NCBI RefSeq assembly: GCF_002934685.1
Contig: NZ_NKHL01000117.1
Location: 200,986-264,985, forward strand
DNA length: 64,000 nt
Source: Pseudomonas bohemica
GTDB lineage: Bacteria > Pseudomonadota > Gammaproteobacteria > Pseudomonadales > Pseudomonadaceae
Reading direction: 5' to 3'
Positions 8,278-16,219 of this stretch are shown here, piece by piece (the first letter of the stretch is position 1; the number at the start of each line of letters is the position of its first letter). Below the pieces are notes generated by a model. It was not told where the DNA came from, did no database searches, and was given only the letters and a program-made list of their open reading frames with translations. A program made the translations under genes and the position numbers.

Positions 8278-9523
8278 TCAACAGCACCGGCAGCGTCAGC
8301 ACGATCCCGACGCGCAAGTAATACCCCCAGCCGATGCTGACACCTTTGCACGCCAGCACATGCAGCCAAAGCAAGGTCGCAAGGCTGCCGATGGGAGTGA
8401 TTTTGGGTCCCAGATCACTGCCGATGACGTTGGCGTAAATCATCGCTTCCTGCAAATGGCCTTGGCCCTGACTGGCATCGATCGACAGCAGCCCGATCAG
8501 CACCGTCGGCAGATTGTTCATCACCGACGACAACAACGCCGTCAGCAAGCCTGTACCCATCGCCGCGCCCCACAGCCCATGTTCGGCAAAGTGATCCAGC
8601 CAGCCTGCCAGATACGTGGTCAACCCTTCATTGCGCAGCCCGTAGACCACCAGGTACATGCCCAGCGAGAAAATCACGATCTGCCACGGCGCGCCCTTCA
8701 TCACCTTGCGGGTGGAAATCTTGTGGCCCGTGGCAGCGATGCCCAGCAGGATCGCGGCACACACCGCCGAGATCGCGCTGATCGGAATGCCCAGTGGCTC
8801 GAGGGCGAAGCAGCCGACCAGCAAAATTCCCAACACCCACCAGCCGGCGATGAAGGTCGGGCGGTCGTGAATGGCCGAGGCCGGCTCATCCAGCTGCGAG
8901 GCGTCGAAGGTCTGCGGGATGTCGCGGCAAAAAAACAGCATCAATACCGCGAGGCTCGCGGCCACGCTGACCAGGCTCACCGGGATCATCACCGAGGCGT
9001 AGCGATTGAAGCCGATGCCGAAATAATCCGCCGATACGATATTGACCAGATTCGACACCACCAGCGGCAGGCTCGCGGTGTCGGCGATGAAGCCGGCGGC
9101 CATGACGAATGCCAGCGTGGTCGCGGGTGAGAAACGCAGCGCCAGCAGCATAGACATGACGATTGGCGTGAGAATCAGCGCCGCGCCGTCGTTGGCGAAC
9201 AACGCCGACACCAGTGCGCCGAGCAGCACGATAAACGCGAACAACCTGCGCCCGCGACCTTTGCCCCAGCGCGCCACATGCAGCGCCGCCCAGTTGAAGA
9301 ACCCCGCTTCGTCGAGCAGCAGGCTGATGATGATCAACGCGATGAAGGTGCCGGTGGCGTTCCAGATGATGTGCCAGACCTGCGGGATGTCCGTCAGGTG
9401 CACCACCCCGAAAAACAATGCCAGCACCGCGCCCAGTGTTGCGCTCCAACCGACGCCCAGCCCCTTTGGCTGCCAGATCACCAGGGTGATGGTGAGCAGG
9501 AAAATCAGCGCGGCTGTCAGCAT
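8240..9523 (-). CDS. arsB: Arsenite/antimonite efflux permease ArsB
   Basis: 427 aa and very close in length and sequence to E. coli ArsB: LVIWQPKGLG near the N-terminus, FANDGAALILTPIV, MAAGFIADTASLPL, SSVMNNLPTVL and GSDLGPKITPIGSLATLLW. About twelve membrane segments. It expels As(III)/Sb(III) from the cell using the proton gradient or with an ArsA ATPase. No arsR, arsC, arsH or arsA is in the neighbourhood. The ATG follows the fsr stop codon with no spacer, so expression probably depends on fsr translation. Confidence 0.95.
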   Translation of the reverse strand: MLTAALIFLLTITLVIWQPKGLGVGWSATLGAVLALFFGVVHLTDIPQVWHIIWNATGTFIALIIISLLLDEAGFFNWAALHVARWGKGRGRRLFAFIVLLGALVSALFANDGAALILTPIVMSMLLALRFSPATTLAFVMAAGFIADTASLPLVVSNLVNIVSADYFGIGFNRYASVMIPVSLVSVAASLAVLMLFFCRDIPQTFDASQLDEPASAIHDRPTFIAGWWVLGILLVGCFALEPLGIPISAISAVCAAILLGIAATGHKISTRKVMKGAPWQIVIFSLGMYLVVYGLRNEGLTTYLAGWLDHFAEHGLWGAAMGTGLLTALLSSVMNNLPTVLIGLLSIDASQGQGHLQEAMIYANVIGSDLGPKITPIGSLATLLWLHVLACKGVSIGWGYYLRVGIVLTLPVLLITLAALVLRLSV

Positions 9524-10729
9524 TTAACGGCGGGTTCTCGGGAGCAGAATGGCGAGGATGCCCAACAGCGGCAGGAACGAGCACAGCGTGTAGACGTAGA
9601 CGATGCCATGAAGGTCGGCGAGGTGGCCCAGTAATGCCGCGCCGATGCCACCGAAGCCGAACATCAGGCCGAAGAAGATCCCGGCGATCATGCCGACATT
9701 ACCCGGCACCAGCTCCTGGGCGTAGACCACGATCGCGGAAAACGCCGACGCTAGAATGAAACCGATGATCACGCTGAGCACGCTGGTCCAGAACAGATCC
9801 GCGTAGGGCAACGCCAGGGTGAATGGCGCTGCGCCGAGGATCGAGAACCAGATCACCGCCTTGCGCCCGATCTTATCGCCGATCGGACCGCCGAAGAACG
9901 TCCCCGCCGCGACTGCGCCAAGGAACAGGAACAGGTGCAGTTGCGAGCTGGCGACCGAAATGTCGAAGCGCTCGATCAGGTAAAAGGTGAAATAGCTGGT
10001 GATGCTGGTCATGTAGAAAAACTTGGAAAACACCAGAAACGCCAGCACCGACAGCGCCGCGGTGACGCGGGTCCTGGACAGGCCGTGGGTCGCGGCTTGG
10101 CCGGCCTTGAGCTTGAACAGGCTCAAGTGCGATTTGTACCAACGGCTGATGGCGTAGAGCAGGCCGACGGAAAACAGCGCGAACAGCCCGAAATACGCGA
10201 CATGGCCCTGGCCGAACGGAATGATGATCGCCGCCGCGAGCAACGGCCCGAATGCCGACCCCGTGTTGCCACCCACCTGAAACGTCGACTGCGCCAGCCC
10301 GAAACGTCCGCCCGAAGCCAGCCGTGCGATGCGCGAGGCTTCAGGGTGAAAGGTCGAGGAACCGACGCCGATCAACGCGGACGCCAGCAGAATCATCGGA
10401 AAGCTGCCCACTGTGGACAGCATCAGGATGCCGATCAGCGTACAGATCGAGCCCACCGGCAGCACCAGCGGATTGGGATGGCGGTCGGTGTAATAGCCGA
10501 CCCAGGGCTGCAAAAGCGAAGCGGTGATCTGGAACGTCAGGGTAATCAGGCCGACCTGAGTGAACGTCAGGCCGTAATTGGCCTTGAGCATCGGGTAGAT
10601 CGACGGTAATACCGACTGGATCAGGTCATTGATCAGATGTGCCAGGGCCACAGCCCCGATAATGCGCATGACCAAAGGGCTGGCTTGCGGGGTCGCGGAA
10701 GCCGCGGGCGAAGGGCTGGTAACGGCCAT
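9524..10729 (-). CDS. fsr: MFS transporter, fosmidomycin resistance (Fsr) family
   Basis: 401 aa with twelve predicted membrane helices. Family features include ALAHLINDLIQSVLPSIYPM at the N-terminus, GVGSSTFHPEASRIAR and GPIGDKIGRKAVIW in the central loop. Fsr proteins export fosmidomycin and related compounds; the natural substrate here is unknown. It is the upstream gene of an fsr-arsB pair joined without spacing. Confidence 0.9.
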   Translation of the reverse strand: MAVTSPSPAASATPQASPLVMRIIGAVALAHLINDLIQSVLPSIYPMLKANYGLTFTQVGLITLTFQITASLLQPWVGYYTDRHPNPLVLPVGSICTLIGILMLSTVGSFPMILLASALIGVGSSTFHPEASRIARLASGGRFGLAQSTFQVGGNTGSAFGPLLAAAIIIPFGQGHVAYFGLFALFSVGLLYAISRWYKSHLSLFKLKAGQAATHGLSRTRVTAALSVLAFLVFSKFFYMTSITSYFTFYLIERFDISVASSQLHLFLFLGAVAAGTFFGGPIGDKIGRKAVIWFSILGAAPFTLALPYADLFWTSVLSVIIGFILASAFSAIVVYAQELVPGNVGMIAGIFFGLMFGFGGIGAALLGHLADLHGIVYVYTLCSFLPLLGILAILLPRTRR

Positions 10730-10864
10730 CTGAGTTCATCCATCGAACGATTGATGTGCCGCCTGCAAATTCATTGCGAAAAATGTCCGCGGCACAATAG
10801 GGTCGCCAATGTGCCATTTTTTGGGGCGGTGGTGCCATGTTTTGTTGCAGATTTGCGCCGCGCC

Positions 10865-10959
10865 GCAGGAGCGTGCAGGCGCGTGCTTGCCCGTGAGAGG
10901 TCGGTACATCCGAACAGTTTTGGTCGCATGCGCTACCGTTTCGCGGGCAATCGCGCTCC
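10865..10959. repeat. Degenerate inverted REP pair
   Basis: A GCAGGAGCG / GCGTGCTTGCCCGTGAGA element is followed about 45 bases later by an inverted copy (TTTCGCGGGCAATCGCGCTCC). It lies in the 245-base gap between fsr and the MHS transporter, which holds no gene. Confidence 0.55.
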
Positions 10960-10974
10960 ACCAGGCGTATCGCG

Positions 10975-12315
10975 TCAGGCCATCGATTGCGCCACCGTGC
11001 GCTGCCCCAACGACCCATCCACCTCATGCAGCGACACCTTCGACGTCTCCGGCAGCGCCAACCCGCCCACCAGCCCCAGCACCGCTACCACAATCAGATA
11101 GAACGCAGGCGACAGGTTACTGCCGGTCATGCCGATCAGCCAGGTCGCCATCAGCGGTGCGGTACCGCCGAAGACCGTGTAAGCGATGTTGTAGGTAATC
11201 GCCGACGCGGTGTAACGGGTACGCGTGGGAAAGGTCTCGGACAATAAGGCCGCAGTGACCACGTGGCACAATACCGCGCCGGTCGCCAGCAGCATCACGC
11301 CGACAATGGAGCCGACGAACGAGCCGGAACTGGCCATCAGGAACGACGGATACACCATCACCGCCAACAGGACACAGGCCGTGATCACGGTCGCCCGACG
11401 CCCGACCTTGTCGGAAAACGCCCCAGCCACCGGACACAGCGCCGAAGCGAACAACAGCGCGACCAGCGACACCAGCAAGGCGGTTGCACGACTCAGGCCG
11501 CCCGCCACCTGCAGGTACGTCGCGAAATAGGTGGTGAACATGTAGAACGACAGCGCCGTCAGCGAAATGAACGCCCCCAATGCGCAGATGGCTCCGCCAT
11601 GATTGCGCAGGGTTTCCTTGAGTGGCGAGTGGGCGACCGCGTGCTCTTCAGCGACGGCCTGGAACGCCGGCGTTTCGTCCAGTTTCCAGCGCAGGTACAG
11701 GCCGACCAATCCAAGCGGCGCTGCGACCAGAAACGGCAGGCGCCAGCCCCAGCGGCTCATGGCTTCAGCCGAAAGCGAAGCCTCCAGGGCATAGGCGAAA
11801 ATCGCCGCCGAGGCGAAGGCCGCGAAGGTCGAGACCGGCACGAAGTTGCCATACCAGGCGCGTTTGCCGCGTGGCGCGTGCTCCATCAGATAAGCGCAGG
11901 CTCCGGCGTATTCGCCCCCGGCGGAAAAGCCCTGGGCACAGCGGATGACGGTCAGCAGGATCGGCGCGGTCACGCCGATGGCCGCGTAGGTGGGCAACAG
12001 ACCAATGATCGTGGTCGCCCCGGCCATCAACAGGATGGTGAAGGCCAGCGTGCGCTTGCGTCCGATCCTGTCGCCCAGCATGCCGAAGAACAATCCGCCC
12101 AGAGGACGGAAGGCGAAGGCCACGGCGAACACAGCGAAGGTCTTGAGCAACGCTACGCTGGCATCGCCGCTGGGGAAGAATTGCTGCGCGATGGTCGTGG
12201 CGAGAAATCCATAGACCGCGAAATCGAACCATTCGACGAAATTGCCGATGCCGGCCGCGACGATGACTTTTCTCAAAGTGGCAGGATCGACCTGCTCAAT
12301 GGCTGGAGTGGTCAT
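10975..12315 (-). CDS. MFS transporter, metabolite:H+ symporter (MHS) family
   Basis: 446 aa, twelve helices. MHS signatures are FVEWFDFAVYGFLA near residue 26, GDRIGRKRTLAFTI in loop 2-3, GFSAGGEYAGACAYLMEHAP in helix 5, and a C-terminal PETSKVSLHEVD tail. Members import organic acids or compatible solutes with protons (KgtP, ProP, ShiA, CitA). The substrate cannot be assigned. A good ribosome site (GAGG) precedes the ATG at 12315. It is transcribed alone. Confidence 0.92.
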   Translation of the reverse strand: MTTPAIEQVDPATLRKVIVAAGIGNFVEWFDFAVYGFLATTIAQQFFPSGDASVALLKTFAVFAVAFAFRPLGGLFFGMLGDRIGRKRTLAFTILLMAGATTIIGLLPTYAAIGVTAPILLTVIRCAQGFSAGGEYAGACAYLMEHAPRGKRAWYGNFVPVSTFAAFASAAIFAYALEASLSAEAMSRWGWRLPFLVAAPLGLVGLYLRWKLDETPAFQAVAEEHAVAHSPLKETLRNHGGAICALGAFISLTALSFYMFTTYFATYLQVAGGLSRATALLVSLVALLFASALCPVAGAFSDKVGRRATVITACVLLAVMVYPSFLMASSGSFVGSIVGVMLLATGAVLCHVVTAALLSETFPTRTRYTASAITYNIAYTVFGGTAPLMATWLIGMTGSNLSPAFYLIVVAVLGLVGGLALPETSKVSLHEVDGSLGQRTVAQSMA

Positions 12316-12496
12316 GTTGCACCTCGGCGCGCATAGGAAAGATCCGATTATCGGTACAGCGCCTGAGCCGTCTTACTCCAGAAGTGTCGTCGACATACTC
12401 AGAACCGACCTGTCGGGGTGTCTGCTGCGCAGGATTCATGCCAGAGAATGGGCGATCAGGCAGCCCACCTCAGACTTTCGCTTTGTAACGAGCCGA

Positions 12497-12589
12497 GTGG
12501 GAGTGAGCTTGATCACCAAAGCAATGTTTCAGCCCAAGGAGATGTCCCGCCTGTACCTGCCTGTTCGTGAGCAAGCTCACTCCCACAGG
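12497..12589. repeat. REPIN copy 1 (inverted REP pair)
   Basis: Left arm GTGGGAGTGAGCTTGATCAC and right arm in inverted orientation (GTGAGCAAGCTCACTCCCAC) enclose a loop, 93 bases in all. One of five near-identical elements in the window. Confidence 0.85.
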
Positions 12590-12606
12590 ACGTTGATCGC
12601 CTGCCA

Positions 12607-13515
12607 TCAGCATCCGGCCATTGCGCAGCGAGACCGCAGGCCCTGCAGGCCCCCGGTATGGACGAAGATCAGTCGCGAGCCTTGGGAAATCCGGCCAGCC
12701 TCGACTGCCTGTCGCAGCGCCAGCAGCGCCTTGCCGGTGTAAAGGGGCTCAAGAGGGACCCCGCTTTCGTTTTCAGCCATCGCGATGAAATCCAGTAACT
12801 GGGCGTCGATTTTGGCGAAACCGCCACGGCTGGCGTCGAGCAATTCGTATCCGGCGCTGGCGTCCGGCCCGACAATATCGGTAACGTTCTCCGCAACCCC
12901 ATGATCACCCGGCACCGCCATCGCACCATAGACCTTGCGCTGCCTCGCTTCGGCCAATACCAGCCCGGCCAATGTGGTGCCGGTGCCACACGCCAGCCAC
13001 CAGCCGTCAAAATCGTCCCAACCCAGATCGGCGAGTTGAGCGTGGGCTTGACTCACGATATCCGCACAGCCCAACGCGCCATCCAATCCACCCCCGCCCT
13101 CGGGAATCGGGTACAGCTGTGGATAACGCTCGCGCCATGGCTGCCAGAATCCCGGTTCATGCCGAGCGCGATAGCCGGCGTAACCCAGCCAGTGCAGCGG
13201 CATGCCGAATGCCTCAAGGTCGAGCACCGTTGGGGTCTGCACAGGATGGCCACGCAGCAGCCCGACGGTGGGAAAACCGAAGCGCTTGCCCGCCGCCGCC
13301 AGCGCATGCAGGTGATTGGAATGCGCGCCGCCCAGGCTGATCACGCCCTGCGCGCCTGCGTTTTTGGCGGCAGCGAGATGGTGGGTGAGCTTGAACCACT
13401 TGTTGCCGCTGATCACCGGGTCGATCAGGTCCAGACGCAGAATCGCGACGTCGATGCCCGCAGCGGCGAGCCAGTGCAGGTTGAGGGGTTGCAGGGGGGC
13501 TTGGGGGAGCATCAT
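12607..13515 (-). CDS. ACC deaminase / D-cysteine desulfhydrase family PLP enzyme
   Basis: 302 aa, fold-type II PLP enzyme. The likely PLP lysine is in ISGNKWFKL (about residue 39), with GGAHSNHLHALAAAG binding the cofactor phosphate/carboxylate and WLACGTGTTLAGL later. Family members break down 1-aminocyclopropane-1-carboxylate or D-cysteine to ammonia and 2-oxo acids. Which one applies cannot be told; divergent Pseudomonas members are usually not true ACC deaminases. Single gene flanked by REPINs on both sides. Confidence 0.85.
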   Translation of the reverse strand: MMLPQAPLQPLNLHWLAAAGIDVAILRLDLIDPVISGNKWFKLTHHLAAAKNAGAQGVISLGGAHSNHLHALAAAGKRFGFPTVGLLRGHPVQTPTVLDLEAFGMPLHWLGYAGYRARHEPGFWQPWRERYPQLYPIPEGGGGLDGALGCADIVSQAHAQLADLGWDDFDGWWLACGTGTTLAGLVLAEARQRKVYGAMAVPGDHGVAENVTDIVGPDASAGYELLDASRGGFAKIDAQLLDFIAMAENESGVPLEPLYTGKALLALRQAVEAGRISQGSRLIFVHTGGLQGLRSRCAMAGC

Positions 13516-13572
13516 TTCGAGTACGAGACAAAAGATTTGAAGTCTAACGCGTACCCGATCACGACGTTTTAC

Positions 13573-13668
13573 CCTGTGGGAGTGAGCTTGCTCAGAAACA
13601 GGCAGGTGCAGCCATTACATCTTCAGGAGCTGGAACACCGCTTTCGTGAGCAAGCTCACTCCCACAGG
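13573..13668. repeat. REPIN copy 2
   Basis: CCTGTGGGAGTGAGCTTGCT arm and its inverted partner ending CTCACTCCCACAGG, 96 bases overall. It lies in the 382-base gap between the PLP enzyme and fadH, which holds no gene. Confidence 0.9.
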
Positions 13669-13776
13669 TTCAATCCATCTGCCTTGATCAGCGCATCGAC
13701 TTCGGTCGCCAGCGGCGCCGTCGCAGGCCCCCACACCATATGGCATCTAACCGCCGCTTCAATGATTCACACGATA

Positions 13777-13870
13777 CCTGTGGGAGTGAGCTTGCTCACG
13801 AAAGGGCCAGTGTATTTACTGCATCTGGTGGATGAACCTCAGTATTCGTGAGCAAGGTCACTCCCACAGG
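13777..13870. repeat. REPIN copy 3
   Basis: 94 bases, same arms as copy 2 except for one change in the right arm (GAGCAAGGTCACTCCCACAG). It lies 108 bases from copy 2 and 28 bases before the fadH stop codon. Confidence 0.9.
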
Positions 13871-13897
13871 TATTTCGTCAATCCGTGAGATCCGCGC

Positions 13898-15937
13898 TTA
13901 CATCTGCGCCGCCAACCGCGACCCTTGGTCGATCGCCCGCTTGGCGTCCAGCTCCGCCGCCACGTCCGCGCCACCGATCAGATGCACGCTCTGCCCCGCC
14001 GCTTGCAGGCCGTCGTAGAGTTCGCGCAGCGGGTCCTGCCCGGCGCAGATCACCACGTTGTCCACAGGCAGCAGTTTTTCCTCACCGTCCGCGCCAATGC
14101 GGATATGCAGCCCCGCGTCGTCGATCTTCAGGTACTCGACGCTGTTGAGCATCTGCACCTGTTTGTTCTTGAGCCCAGTGCGGTGAATCCAGCCGGTGGT
14201 CTTGCCCAGTCCATCGCCGACCTTGGAGGTCTTGCGCTGCAACAGAAAGACCTGGCGCGCCGGAGCGTGAGGGTGCGGTTTGACCCCGGCCACACCGCCA
14301 CGGGCCTGTAGCGCGCCATCGATGCCCCACTCGTCCCAGAACGCGTCCCGATCAAGGCTGGTGGCCACGCCCTGATGCACCAGAAACTCAGAAACATCGA
14401 AGCCAATACCGCCCGCGCCGATCACGGCGACTGACCTGCCAACCGGTTTGCGCTCGAGAATCACGTCCAGATAACTCAGCACCTTGGCATTGTCGACGCC
14501 CGGAATCGCCGGAATCCGCGGCGCGATGCCGGTGGCCAGAATCACTTCGTCATAGCCCTTGCCCACCAGATCATCCACCGCGACACGGGTATTCAGGCGC
14601 ACATCCACGCCCGTGGTCTGCAACTTGCGGCCGAAATAGCGCAGCGTTTCAAAGAACTCTTCCTTGCCCGGAATGCGCTTGGCGATGTTGAACTGTCCGC
14701 CGATCTCGCTGGCCGAATCGAACAGCGTCACCTCATGGCCGCGCTCGGCGGCAACGGTGGCGGCGGCCAGACCCGCTGGACCTGCGCCGATCACCGCGAC
14801 CTTCTTGACTTGGGTGACCGGCAGATAATTGAGTTCGGTCTCGTGGCAGGCGCGCGGGTTGACCAGACAGCTGGTGAGCTTGCCGCCGAAAGTGTGGTCA
14901 AGGCACGCCTGATTGCAGGCGATGCAGGTATTGATCTCGTCGCCACGACCGGCAGCGGCCTTGTTGACGAAATCAGGGTCGGCGAGGAAAGGACGCGCCA
15001 TCGACACCATGTCCGCATCGCCTTCGGCCAAGACCTGCTCGGCAACTCCCGGGGTGTTGATGCGGTTGGTGGTGATCAGCGGAATCGACACCGAGCCGCG
15101 CATTTTCGCGGTGACCTTGGCGAACGCCGCGCGCGGCACCTTGGTGGCGATGGTCGGAATCCGCGCTTCATGCCAGCCGATACCGGTGTTGATCAGCGTC
15201 GCCCCCGCCTGCTCGATGGCCTTGGCCAGTTGCACCACTTCTTCCCAGGTGCTGCCGCCTTCGATCAGGTCGAGCATCGACAGGCGATAAATGATGATGA
15301 AGTTCGGGCCCACCGCTTCACGCACCCGGCGCACGATTTCCACCGGCAAACGCATGCGGTTTTCGTAGCTGCCGCCCCAACGATCAGTGCGGTGATTGGT
15401 GTGAGCGACCAGGAACTGGTTAATGAAATAGCCTTCCGAACCCATGATTTCCACGCCGTCGTACTCGGCGGTCCGGGCCAGGGTCGCGCACGTGACGAAA
15501 TCCTGAATCTGTTTCTCGATGCCCTCCTCGTCCAGCTCCCTGGGCTTGAACGGGTTGATCGGCGCCTGAATCGCGCTGGGCGCGACCTGTTTGGGGCTGT
15601 AGGCATAGCGACCGGCGTGGAGAATCTGCATGCAGATCTTGCCCCCCGCCTCGTGCACAGCCCTGGTAACCACCCGATGGTTGTCAGCTTCTTCGGCAGT
15701 GTTCAGCTTGGCCGCGCCGGAATAAACGCCACCCTCGACGTTGGGCGCAATGCCGCCGGTGACCATCAGGCCGACCCCACCACGCGCACGCTCGGCAAAA
15801 TAGACCGCCATGCGCTCGAACCCGCCGGGCTTTTCTTCAAGGCCGGTGTGCATGGAGCCCATCAGGGTGCGATTGCGCAGGGTGGTGAAACCCAGGTCAA
15901 GGGGAGACAGCAAATGCGGGTAGTGGGCGGCGTCCAT
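13898..15937 (-). CDS. fadH: NADPH-dependent 2,4-dienoyl-CoA reductase
   Basis: 679 aa from the ATG at 15937, preceded by GGAG at good spacing; an upstream ATG at 15952 lacks a site. The N-terminal Old Yellow Enzyme-type TIM barrel (1-370) binds FMN. Cysteines CIACNQACLDHTF then C near residue 335-355 ligate a 4Fe-4S cluster, and a GAGPAGLAAATVAAERGH motif binds FAD in the C-terminal part. It reduces 2,4-dienoyl-CoA during beta-oxidation of unsaturated fatty acids. It follows the nadK/DUF1853 block as in other pseudomonads, with accessory genes between. Confidence 0.96.
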   Translation of the reverse strand: MDAAHYPHLLSPLDLGFTTLRNRTLMGSMHTGLEEKPGGFERMAVYFAERARGGVGLMVTGGIAPNVEGGVYSGAAKLNTAEEADNHRVVTRAVHEAGGKICMQILHAGRYAYSPKQVAPSAIQAPINPFKPRELDEEGIEKQIQDFVTCATLARTAEYDGVEIMGSEGYFINQFLVAHTNHRTDRWGGSYENRMRLPVEIVRRVREAVGPNFIIIYRLSMLDLIEGGSTWEEVVQLAKAIEQAGATLINTGIGWHEARIPTIATKVPRAAFAKVTAKMRGSVSIPLITTNRINTPGVAEQVLAEGDADMVSMARPFLADPDFVNKAAAGRGDEINTCIACNQACLDHTFGGKLTSCLVNPRACHETELNYLPVTQVKKVAVIGAGPAGLAAATVAAERGHEVTLFDSASEIGGQFNIAKRIPGKEEFFETLRYFGRKLQTTGVDVRLNTRVAVDDLVGKGYDEVILATGIAPRIPAIPGVDNAKVLSYLDVILERKPVGRSVAVIGAGGIGFDVSEFLVHQGVATSLDRDAFWDEWGIDGALQARGGVAGVKPHPHAPARQVFLLQRKTSKVGDGLGKTTGWIHRTGLKNKQVQMLNSVEYLKIDDAGLHIRIGADGEEKLLPVDNVVICAGQDPLRELYDGLQAAGQSVHLIGGADVAAELDAKRAIDQGSRLAAQM

Positions 15938-16144
15938 ATGAAACTCCATCAAGCATCATCACGTAGGCGCGGGCACTCTATGGGTGCTCGTCGATTTATT
16001 CAGGACATACAGCTTAATCCCTGTTCAGGGTGCAGACAGTAAACAGCCTCGCAGTCACGCTCAATGACCGGATATGACAAATTAATGATCGCAATGCGCA
16101 GCGCCAGGATGGGGCGCCGATGTGAAGGAGGATTTGCGAGCAAT

Positions 16145-16172
16145 TCCCCTGAAGCCGCGCGGCTACAGGGGA
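16145..16172. terminator. Hairpin downstream of the TonB receptor gene
   Basis: TCCCCTG and CAGGGGA arms with an inner GCCGCGCGGC palindrome form a strong hairpin 48 bases past the receptor stop. There is no clean U-run, so it may be a REP-like structure rather than a true terminator. Confidence 0.4.
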
Positions 16173-16219
16173 TCGTTTGCAGGGGCGCCGCCGCTAATGA
16201 CGCCGATGATGTTTCCCTG

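Noticed and set aside
12497..13870. CRISPR-like array suggested by repeated 20-mers
   Set aside because: Copies are in inverted pairs with irregular spacing; they are REPINs. No cas genes.
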